NCBI RefSeq assembly: GCF_002732165.1
Contig: NZ_MRZO01000010.1
Coordinates: forward strand, 1-59,371
Reading direction: 5' to 3'
From: Staphylococcus xylosus
Lineage (GTDB): Bacteria; Bacillota; Bacilli; Staphylococcales; Staphylococcaceae
Length of the DNA stretch: 59,371 nt
Shown: positions 52,541-59,371 of the stretch, in pieces
Layout of the letters: the number at the start of each line of letters is the position of its first letter
Position numbering within the stretch: the first letter of the stretch is position 1
The notes under the pieces: model-generated
What the model saw: only the letters and a program-made list of their open reading frames with translations
Database searches by the model: none
What the model was told of the DNA's origin: nothing
Translations under genes and position numbers: made by a program

Positions 52541-52573
52541 ACTAAACTCGCTAAAAAGCATTAGCGAGTTTTT
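52541..52573 (+). terminator. Hairpin terminator between treP and treC
   Basis: 10-bp stem AAACTCGCTA/TTAGCGAGTTT with a 7-nt loop and a T-run, 20 bp after treP. It can lower treC-treR expression compared with treP. Confidence 0.8.
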
Positions 52574-52608
52574 CTTCTTTAAATAATTTGAGTAAAGGTG
52601 GTAATTCC

Positions 52609-54243
52609 ATGAGTCAAAGTGATTGGAGAAAGTCAGTAGTTTATCAAATATATCCGAAATCATTTAATGATACGACAGGTAATGGTGAAGGTGATTTGCA
52701 AGGGATTATCGAAAAATTAGATTACTTACAGTATTTAGGTGTAGACTACATTTGGTTGACGCCAGTGTATGAATCTCCGATGAATGATAATGGTTATGAT
52801 ATTAATGATTACTATAAAATAAATGAGAAATTTGGCACAATTGAAGATTTAAAAATACTAGTTGCTGAAGCTCACAAACGTGATTTAAAGATAATGATGG
52901 ATATCGTTATAAATCATACATCTACAGAACATGAATGGTTTAAACAAGCGTACGCTGATAGCGATAGTGAGTATAGAGATTACTATTTCTTTAAGAGGTC
53001 ATCTGATGCGCAACCGCCGACAAATTGGGAATCTAAATTTGGAGGGAATGCTTGGAAATACGATGAAAAGACAGATGCATATTATTTACATTTGTTTGAT
53101 GTGACGCAAGCGGATTTAAATTGGGATAATCCAAAAGTAAGATGCGCGTTATACGACATTATCAATTATTGGATAGATTTCGGTATAGATGGCTTCCGTT
53201 TTGATGTTATTAACTTAATTTCAAAAGGTGAATTTAAAAATTCTGAGAAGATTGGGAAAGAATTCTATACAGATGGGCCACGTGTACATGAATATTTACA
53301 TGAAATGAATGAGCGTACTTTTGGTGGTAAAGACTTAATGACTGTGGGTGAGATGTCTTCGACAACAATTGATCATTGTATAAAATATACGGCGCCTGAA
53401 CGCCAAGAATTGAGCAGTGTTTTCAATTTCCATCATCTTAAAGTGGATTATGTCAACGGCGAAAAATGGTCGAATGCTAAATTAGACTTTCATAAATTAA
53501 AAGATATACTAATGGAATGGCAACAGGGCATTTATGAAGGTGGCGGTTGGAATGCGATTTTTTGGTGCAATCATGATCAACCACGTGTTGTTTCGCGTTT
53601 TGGAAATGATACTAATGAAACGTTGCGTAAACAAAGCGCTAAGATGTTGGCGACTGTATTGCACATGATGCAAGGCACGCCGTATATATATCAAGGGGAA
53701 GAAATAGGTATGACAGACCCTGGTTTTGCTAGTATTGATCAATACAGAGATATAGAATCGTTAAACGCTTATAGTAATATGAAGCGTGCTGGTTATGATG
53801 AAGATGAAATACTAACGATATTAGGTCAAAAATCTAGAGATAATTCACGAACGCCAGTGCAGTGGACGAGCGAGAAAAACGCAGGATTTACTACAGGGAC
53901 TCCTTGGATAGATATCCCGGATAATTTTGATCAAATCAATGTTGAAGCTGCCATTGAAGATGGTCAATCTATTTTGCATACTTATAGAGATTTAATACGC
54001 TTACGTCATGAATACGATATTGTAACTTATGGTAGTATAGAACCGTTGTATATGGAACATGATGAACTATTTATATATAAACGACATTATAAAGATGAAA
54101 CTTGGTTAGTGGTGGCTAACTTTTCAAAAGAACGTATTACTATACCGGAGGACTTAGATGTGGAAGGTCGAGTGATGATACAACATGGTAATATATCGGA
54201 TAGGATGATAGATGGCTTTGGTGCAATAGTTGTATCACAATAA
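52609..54243 (+). CDS. treC: Alpha,alpha-phosphotrehalase
   Basis: 544 aa GH13 enzyme. Splits trehalose-6-phosphate into glucose and glucose-6-phosphate in the cytoplasm. Catalytic nucleophile D199 in GFRFDV, acid E248 in TVGEMS, and transition-state Asp in NHDQPR; IVINHTS and the GNAWKY and VTQADLNW stretches match the family. The frame opens at 52588, but AAAGGTGG is spaced for the ATG at 52609. Second gene of the tre operon. Confidence 0.94.
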   Translation: MSQSDWRKSVVYQIYPKSFNDTTGNGEGDLQGIIEKLDYLQYLGVDYIWLTPVYESPMNDNGYDINDYYKINEKFGTIEDLKILVAEAHKRDLKIMMDIVINHTSTEHEWFKQAYADSDSEYRDYYFFKRSSDAQPPTNWESKFGGNAWKYDEKTDAYYLHLFDVTQADLNWDNPKVRCALYDIINYWIDFGIDGFRFDVINLISKGEFKNSEKIGKEFYTDGPRVHEYLHEMNERTFGGKDLMTVGEMSSTTIDHCIKYTAPERQELSSVFNFHHLKVDYVNGEKWSNAKLDFHKLKDILMEWQQGIYEGGGWNAIFWCNHDQPRVVSRFGNDTNETLRKQSAKMLATVLHMMQGTPYIYQGEEIGMTDPGFASIDQYRDIESLNAYSNMKRAGYDEDEILTILGQKSRDNSRTPVQWTSEKNAGFTTGTPWIDIPDNFDQINVEAAIEDGQSILHTYRDLIRLRHEYDIVTYGSIEPLYMEHDELFIYKRHYKDETWLVVANFSKERITIPEDLDVEGRVMIQHGNISDRMIDGFGAIVVSQ

Positions 54244-54271
54244 TTTATAAAAGGATAGTGAGTGAGCGCAT

Positions 54272-54997
54272 ATGACACAAAAAAAGTTTATTACAATATA
54301 TGAAACTTTACGAGCAGACATCATCGAATCGCGCATATCTTATGGTACGCAATTACCGTCAGAATATGAACTGGTAGAAACTTATGATGCGTCACGTGAA
54401 ACTGTCCGTAAAGCATTGAATTTATTAGTGAGAGATGGCATGATACAAAAAATTCGTGGTAAAGGTTCGGTTGTAATATATCAAGGGCTAACAGAATTTC
54501 CATTTGCAGATTTAACGAGCTTTCGAGAAGTACAACAAGGATTAGGATTACAACATGAAACTGAAGTGAAAGTTTTAGAACGAATATCTGCAGGAGATGT
54601 ACCAAGAGTGAAGGAAGCTTTAAATATTACCCAAAGTACAGTGCTGTGGCATGTCATTCGCACTAGAAAAATTAATGACAAAGTAAAAATAATCGATGAA
54701 GATTATTTAATAGAAGCAATTGTTCCAGGTTTGACGTTGGATATTGTAAAAACGTCTCTATATGCATATGTAGAGAATGTGCTAGGGTTAGATATTAGTT
54801 ATTCTAATAAATCAATAACATTTGAAGCATTCGGTGACTTAGAGTATGAGATGTTTGGTGATGTGGCACCGCCTTATACAGCTACTGTACGAGGGATTGT
54901 ACACCTTAAAGATACTACACAATTCCAATATAATATTTCTAGGCATTTAGCTACAGAGTTTAAATTTAAAGATTTCTCAAGACGACACAAAGTATAA
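54272..54997 (+). CDS. treR: Trehalose operon repressor, GntR/UTRA family
   Basis: 241 aa. N-terminal winged helix ESRISYGTQLPSEYELVETYDASRETVRKAL (split here by memory of GntR HTH) and C-terminal UTRA ligand domain. Binds the AACTTGTCTAGACAAGTT operator in front of treP and is released by trehalose-6-phosphate. Third gene of the operon, 28 bp after treC; AAAGGAT is its ribosome site. Confidence 0.9.
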   Translation: MTQKKFITIYETLRADIIESRISYGTQLPSEYELVETYDASRETVRKALNLLVRDGMIQKIRGKGSVVIYQGLTEFPFADLTSFREVQQGLGLQHETEVKVLERISAGDVPRVKEALNITQSTVLWHVIRTRKINDKVKIIDEDYLIEAIVPGLTLDIVKTSLYAYVENVLGLDISYSNKSITFEAFGDLEYEMFGDVAPPYTATVRGIVHLKDTTQFQYNISRHLATEFKFKDFSRRHKV

Positions 54998-55102
54998 TGT
55001 TTATTTATGAGATGACTGTTTTGTGAATGTTTCTAACAATCTATTTGTTAAATAAAAAGCTAATGCTTGCATTCAGATAGAAGAATATAGTATGATATAT
55101 TT

Positions 55103-55380
55103 TGCCGTGCTAGGTGGGGAGGTAGCGGTTCCCTGTACTCGAAATCCGCTTTACGCGAGACTGAATTCCTTTGCTAAGGGTACGTTTTTGTGAAGTCTGC
55201 CCAAAGCACGTAGTGTTTGAAGATCTCGGTCCTATGCAATATGAACCCACGAACCATGTCAGGTCCTGACGGAAGCAGCATTAAGTGGATCATCGTATGT
55301 GCCGTAGGGTTGCCGAGATTTAGCTGTCGACTTTGGTTACGTTTATGATACGTACTCAAAGCGAAGGTGCACGGTTTTAA
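55103..55380 (+). ncRNA. ffs: Signal recognition particle RNA (large bacterial SRP RNA)
   Basis: About 275 nt. The ends GCCGTGC (55103-55109) and GCACGG (55369-55374) pair. The S-domain hallmark is CATGTCAGGTCCTGACGG with GGAAGCAGCA (around 55255-55282), where Ffh binds. The 5' Alu-like part is the type found in Firmicutes. Preceded by -35 TTGCAT and -10 TATGAT (18-bp spacer) at about 55071-55100. Location between treR and dnaX matches S. aureus. Confidence 0.95.
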
Positions 55381-55414
55381 TTTTTTTAAAACAATTAAAT
55401 TCAAATATACATAT

Positions 55415-55456
55415 ATAAAGAGTGACTTCTTTTGATAGCGGTCGCTCTTTTTTTAT
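55415..55456 (+). terminator. Terminator after SRP RNA
   Basis: Stem AAAGAGTGAC/GTCGCTCTTT (one mismatch) followed by seven T. Confidence 0.8.
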
Positions 55457-55566
55457 ATTAAAATATAAGCAATGATTTAATGTTGTTTTAGTATCCGTAC
55501 AAATGGAATGAGCTAACTAATGTTATAATGTTTAAAAATAAAACTAAACGTTTTGAGGGGATAGCC

Positions 55567-56097
55567 ATGCAAATTTATTTAAGTACTTTAACTGAAAATG
55601 ATTACGATACAAGTTTAGACGCTATTGAAGCGGCTTTTTCAGATGTGGCAGAATCAAATCATGATGAACAAGAATTAGTGAAGAAGTTGAGGGAATCACC
55701 TGAATATAATTATGAACTAGAGGTTGTAGCTAAAAATGATGACGGTGAAGTCATAGGTCATATCATGTTATCTGAAATTACAATTGTAAATGGAGACAAC
55801 CGTTATATTGCTTTAGCATTAGCCCCATTATCTGTATTAGCGGATTACAGAGGGAAAGGTATAGGTAAAGCGCTGATTCAAGCTGTTGAAGAACGGGCTA
55901 AAGCCCAAGACTATAGTACGATCATTGTATTGGGAGACCCTTCGTATTATGGTAAGTTTGGTTACGAAGAGGCGCAAGATTTTGAAATTTCTAGTCCGTT
56001 TGATGTGCCGTCGAAATTCTTTATGGTTAAATTTTTATGGGATCAATTACTTGAACAACCAAAAGGTGATGTAATTTATTCTGAAGCTTTTAACTAA
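55567..56097 (+). CDS. GNAT family N-acetyltransferase, YhbS-like
   Basis: 176 aa. LADYRGKGIGKALIQAVEERA is the acetyl-CoA motif A; VLGDPSYYGKFGYEEAQDFEISSPFDVPSKFF is the C-terminal signature of the YhbS type. Substrate unknown. The frame opens at 55528, but GAGGGGAT is spaced for the ATG at 55567. Conserved just left of dnaX in staphylococci, as I recall. Confidence 0.83.
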   Translation: MQIYLSTLTENDYDTSLDAIEAAFSDVAESNHDEQELVKKLRESPEYNYELEVVAKNDDGEVIGHIMLSEITIVNGDNRYIALALAPLSVLADYRGKGIGKALIQAVEERAKAQDYSTIIVLGDPSYYGKFGYEEAQDFEISSPFDVPSKFFMVKFLWDQLLEQPKGDVIYSEAFN

Positions 56098-56156
56098 TAT
56101 TCAAAGTGGAAAATACAATGCTATAATGATTGATGAATGTAATTGGAGGTGCGAAA

Positions 56157-57875
56157 GTGAATTATCAAGCTTTATATAGAATGTTCCGACCGCAAAGTTT
56201 TGATGATGTCGTAGGACAGGAACATGTTACCAAAACACTGCGCAATGCGATTTCAAAAAGTAAACAATCTCATGCTTATATATTTAGCGGACCGAGGGGT
56301 ACTGGGAAAACAAGTATCGCCAAAGTGTTTGCCAAAGCTATTAATTGTCTTGAGCGTGCAGACGGAGAACCTTGTAATGAATGTGCAATCTGTAAAGGTA
56401 TCACTCGTGGCACAAACTCAGATGTTATTGAAATTGATGCAGCTAGTAATAATGGTGTAGATGAAATTAGAAACATTAGAGATAAAGTTAAATATGCACC
56501 TAGTGAATCGAAATTTAAAGTTTATATCATAGATGAGGTGCACATGCTAACGACTGGTGCGTTTAATGCATTGCTTAAAACGTTGGAAGAACCACCAGCA
56601 CATGCGATTTTTATATTAGCGACAACAGAACCTCACAAAATCCCTCCTACAATTATCTCTAGGTCTCAGAGATTTGATTTTAAAGCGATTAGTCAAAGTG
56701 AAATTGTTGAGAGATTAAAATTTGTAGCAGAAGAGCAACAAATTGATTATGATGAAGCGGCGTTAGATTTTATAGCGAAAGCTTCAGAAGGCGGTATGCG
56801 TGATGCGCTAAGTATTATGGACCAGGCCATTGCTTTTGGTGATGAGCACTTAACCTTAGAAGATGCTTTGAATGTTACGGGTAGTGTAGATGCGAAAGCG
56901 TTAGATAATTTGTTCAGAGAGGTTGTTCAAGGGGATGTAAGAAGTGCTTTTGCAACTTACCATAAATTCGTATCTCAAGGTAAAGAAGTAAATCGATTAA
57001 TTAATGATATGATTTATTTTGTTAGAGATACGATTATGAATAAAACTTCTAATGTAGAAACTGAATATGATGCATTAATACATTTTGAGTTAGATATACT
57101 ATACAAAATGATAGATATTATTAACGATACACTTGTATCAATTCGTTTCAGCGTGAATCAAAGCGTACATTTTGAAGTGCTATTAGTAAAATTAGCTGAA
57201 ATGATTAAAGAAACACCTGAACACGTTCAAACAGTCGCTACAACAGGCATTGCAACAGAGCCTAATAATGATGTATTGCTACAAAGAATGGAACAACTTG
57301 AAAATGAGCTTAAATCAATTAAAGCAAATGGTGTGGCGACAGGTACACCAACACCACAACAAACAAAACGCACTTCTAGTAAAGGTGGACAATCTAAAAA
57401 CGCCTTTTCAATGCAACAAATTGCCAAAGTTTTGGATAAAGCAAATAAAGATGATATCAAACAATTAAAGAATCATTGGCAAGAAGTTGTCGATCATGCT
57501 AAAAATAATGATATGAAATCTCTAGTTAGCTTGTTACAAAATTCTGAACCGGTTGCGGCTAGTGAGACTCATGTGCTTATCAAGTTTGAAGAAGAAATTC
57601 ATTGTGAAATTGTTAATAAAGATGATGAAAAACGAGAGAATATCGAAAATGTCGTTTGTAGTATTATAGATAAAACAGTTAAAGTGGTTGGTGTTCCAGC
57701 AGACCAATGGATGAGAGTGAGAACAGAATATCTTCAAAATAGAAAAACTGGCTCGACAACAGACGGGGAAAACGACGAACAAACTAAGGCTCAAACATCT
57801 GAGGAAGTAGATGTTGTTCAAAAGGCAAAAGACTTATTCGGTGAAAGCACTGTAAATGTTATAGATGAAGAGTGA
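56157..57875 (+). CDS. dnaX: DNA polymerase III subunit gamma/tau
   Basis: 572 aa. Clamp-loader ATPase: Walker A GPRGTGKTS (45-53), zinc ligands C64, C73, C76, C79 (CLERADGEPCNECAICKG), Walker B IIDEVHML, and the SRC-like ISRSQRFDF motif. The C-terminal part (about 360-572) is the tau-type region that binds the polymerase. GTG at 56157 follows GGAGGTG and gives VNYQALYRMFRP, the usual N-terminus, rather than the track start 27 bp upstream. First of dnaX-ybaB-recR. Confidence 0.95.
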   Translation: MNYQALYRMFRPQSFDDVVGQEHVTKTLRNAISKSKQSHAYIFSGPRGTGKTSIAKVFAKAINCLERADGEPCNECAICKGITRGTNSDVIEIDAASNNGVDEIRNIRDKVKYAPSESKFKVYIIDEVHMLTTGAFNALLKTLEEPPAHAIFILATTEPHKIPPTIISRSQRFDFKAISQSEIVERLKFVAEEQQIDYDEAALDFIAKASEGGMRDALSIMDQAIAFGDEHLTLEDALNVTGSVDAKALDNLFREVVQGDVRSAFATYHKFVSQGKEVNRLINDMIYFVRDTIMNKTSNVETEYDALIHFELDILYKMIDIINDTLVSIRFSVNQSVHFEVLLVKLAEMIKETPEHVQTVATTGIATEPNNDVLLQRMEQLENELKSIKANGVATGTPTPQQTKRTSSKGGQSKNAFSMQQIAKVLDKANKDDIKQLKNHWQEVVDHAKNNDMKSLVSLLQNSEPVAASETHVLIKFEEEIHCEIVNKDDEKRENIENVVCSIIDKTVKVVGVPADQWMRVRTEYLQNRKTGSTTDGENDEQTKAQTSEEVDVVQKAKDLFGESTVNVIDEE

Positions 57876-57963
57876 TACATGACAATGTTTAAAAAGGCAT
57901 GTATAATGAGACAAAAGATAAATCACAATAAAGTGATATAAAAGTTTTAAGGAGGATATAATT

Positions 57964-58281
57964 ATGCGCGGTGGCGGAAATATGCAACAAATGATGAAAC
58001 AAATGCAAAAAATGCAAAAGAAAATGGGCGAAGAACAAGAGAAGCTTAAAGAAGAAAAAGTGCAAGGTACAGCTGGTGGCGGCATGGTAACTGTAACGGT
58101 ATCAGGTCATAAAGAAGTACTAGATGTAGAAATTAAAGAAGAAGCAGTAGATCCAGATGATATTGAAATGTTACAAGACTTAGTGATTGCTGCTACAAAT
58201 GAAGCGATGAATAAAGCAGATGAACTTACACAAGAACGTTTAGGTAAGCACACGCAAGGCTTAAACATTCCTGGAATGTGA
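57964..58281 (+). CDS. ybaB: Nucleoid-associated protein YbaB/EbfC
   Basis: 105 aa. Met/Gln/Lys-rich N-terminal helix ([16 protein letters not shown]) and the [17 protein letters not shown] core are typical. DNA-binding dimer, encoded between dnaX and recR in most bacteria. Strong AAGGAGG site; recR starts 5 bp after its stop. Confidence 0.93.
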   Translation: MRGGGNMQQMMKQMQKMQKKMGEEQEKLKEEKVQGTAGGGMVTVTVSGHKEVLDVEIKEEAVDPDDIEMLQDLVIAATNEAMNKADELTQERLGKHTQGLNIPGM

Positions 58282-58285
58282 TCGC

Positions 58286-58882
58286 ATGCACTATCCTGAA
58301 CCAATTTCAAAACTTATTGACAGTTTCATGAAACTGCCAGGCATTGGACCTAAAACGGCTCAACGTCTGGCGTTTCATGTATTAGATATGAAAGAAGACG
58401 ACGTTGTTCAATTTGCCAAATCACTTGTAGATGTTAAAAGAGAACTAACTTATTGCAGTGTATGCGGGCATATCACGGAACAAGACCCATGTTATATTTG
58501 CCAAGATAAGCAAAGAGATCGCTCTGTCATCTGTGTAGTAGAAGATGACAAAGATGTTATTGCAATGGAAAAGATGCGTGAATACAAAGGGCTGTATCAT
58601 GTATTGCATGGTTCTATATCACCTATGGACGGTATTGGACCTGAAGATATTAATATACCTAGCTTGATTGATCGCTTGAAAGATGAAGAAGTTAAAGAGT
58701 TGATACTGGCGATGAATCCTAATTTAGAGGGAGAGTCGACGGCTATGTATATCTCAAGGCTAGTAAAACCAATCGGTGTTACAGTAACGAGATTAGCACA
58801 AGGTCTTTCTGTAGGTGGAGATTTAGAGTACGCAGATGAAGTTACATTATCTAAAGCTATAATGGGTAGAACAGAGATGTAA
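58286..58882 (+). CDS. recR: Recombination protein RecR
   Basis: 198 aa. N-terminal helix-hairpin-helix [17 protein letters not shown], zinc finger C57, C60, C69, C72, Toprim domain ([16 protein letters not shown]...) and C-terminal Walker-like part. Helps RecO load RecA at gaps. Little ribosome site of its own (GGAATG); likely coupled to ybaB. Confidence 0.95.
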   Translation: MHYPEPISKLIDSFMKLPGIGPKTAQRLAFHVLDMKEDDVVQFAKSLVDVKRELTYCSVCGHITEQDPCYICQDKQRDRSVICVVEDDKDVIAMEKMREYKGLYHVLHGSISPMDGIGPEDINIPSLIDRLKDEEVKELILAMNPNLEGESTAMYISRLVKPIGVTVTRLAQGLSVGGDLEYADEVTLSKAIMGRTEM

Positions 58883-58913
58883 CAATGCATTAAGCGCATA
58901 GTAAATAGAGTTT

Positions 58914-58947
58914 AAGGCTATTCCTTTTTGGGATAGCCTTATTTTTA
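58914..58947 (+). terminator. Terminator after recR
   Basis: Stem AAGGCTAT/ATAGCCTT followed by ATTTTT. Confidence 0.85.
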
Positions 58948-59132
58948 TAAATAAAGTTAAGAAAATGTAAAATAAAATAAAGTATGTTTATAGAGGGTTT
59001 TCTATAGGTATTAGTAGTTTGTTAGCAGTTAAAATAGCTAAAAAAAGGACTTTAATTACAAATGAAGCATTAAAGTTTGGTTTTTGCTTATAAACCTAGA
59101 TTTCAAAATAGAATAAGTGTAAATTTTACCGT

Positions 59133-59161
59133 TGTTAAAAGGTTTTTATGCGTGTATAGTA
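59133..59161 (+). promoter_or_regulatory. rRNA operon promoter P1
   Basis: -35 TTGTTA (59133-59138), 17-bp spacer, -10 TATAGT (59156-59161). Confidence 0.7.
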
Positions 59162-59230
59162 TTTACTTGTCGGACGAAACAAAACGACAAACATACAAAC
59201 GAAACACAAAAAACAATTTCAAAAAACTTC

Positions 59231-59259
59231 TTGACTTTCCGAGTTAAAGAGAGTAAAAT
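59231..59259 (+). promoter_or_regulatory. rRNA operon promoter P2
   Basis: -35 TTGACT (59231-59236), 17-bp spacer, -10 TAAAAT (59254-59259). Two promoters about 100 bp apart are the common rrn arrangement. Confidence 0.75.
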
Positions 59260-59264
59260 TGTTT

Positions 59265-59371
59265 CTTGTGGTTGAAGAAATGAACATTGAAAACTGAATT
59301 GCAATATGTCAACGTTAATTCCGAACGCAACATTAAATTGTTGGTTCAAAACAAGTGTTAGAGATAACACA
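59265..59371 (+). other. rRNA leader, running into 16S rRNA beyond the window
   Basis: AACATTGAAAACTGAAT is the boxA-neighbour sequence found before staphylococcal 16S genes. The stretch to 59371 is untranslated leader; the 16S start is not reached. Confidence 0.7.

Overview
The window looks like a chromosomal segment of a low-GC, coagulase-negative Staphylococcus. I favour a member of the saprophyticus/xylosus/cohnii type but cannot fix the species by eye. Evidence for the genus: a YSIRK-signal lipase, short signal-less amphipathic peptides of the phenol-soluble-modulin (PSM) type, an Sle1-like LysM-CHAP autolysin, a large scRNA-type SRP RNA, and the order sle1-gltC-gltBD-treP-treC-treR-SRP RNA-dnaX-ybaB-recR-rRNA operon, which as I recall is the order in S. 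aureus. Genes start with strong AGGAGG-like sites, so many start codons were re-chosen here from the ribosome binding sites.

Left part (1-37.5 kb) is mostly accessory or niche metabolism. It opens with the end of a GC-rich dispersed repeat, an orphan MurE-like ligase, an ECF sigma factor overlapping its RskA-like anti-sigma factor, a GNAT acetyltransferase and a histidine phosphatase. From 5 to 19.3 kb lies a nitrogen-salvage island. A plus-strand operon encodes allantoate amidohydrolase (allC), ureidoglycine aminohydrolase (allE), two ureidoglycolate dehydrogenase paralogues (allD), the FdrA/DUF1116/DUF2877 proteins linked to oxamate carbamoyltransferase, and carbamate kinase. An MFS transporter follows. 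A divergent esterase plus second M20 amidohydrolase, and a convergent PucG-type aminotransferase, flank it. Together these would take allantoate to ammonia, CO2, oxamate and ATP. A near-consensus cre box sits on the operon's -10 region, so carbon catabolite repression is likely. No allantoinase, uricase or dedicated regulator is in the window.

From 19.4 to 31 kb there is a secreted poly-gamma-glutamate hydrolase, a candidate sRNA or attenuator leader (about 110 nt), a small membrane protein, a carboxylesterase, a MerR regulator with an SDR gene whose promoter has a 19-bp MerR-type spacer, a second KAS III with a methyltransferase, flotillin FloT, a DUF1801 protein, and the transporters BrnQ and NSS. 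From 31.0 to 34.5 kb is the most unusual locus: a YSIRK lipase with a tandem-repeat pro-region, preceded and followed on the same strand by 21-residue PSM-like peptides, with a perfect cre box upstream. A broken GNAT gene and a third PSM-like peptide on the other strand follow. ilvD and arylamine N-acetyltransferase close this part.

Right part (37.6 kb to the end) is core chromosome: the Sle1-like autolysin, a small membrane protein, a Nudix-GNAT fusion, AmtB, a YibE/F pair, gltC/gltBD (ammonium assimilation), tRNA-Ser(UGA), the trehalose PTS operon with its TreR operator, SRP RNA, a GNAT protein, dnaX-ybaB-recR, and finally the twin promoters and leader of an rRNA operon whose 16S gene lies beyond the window.
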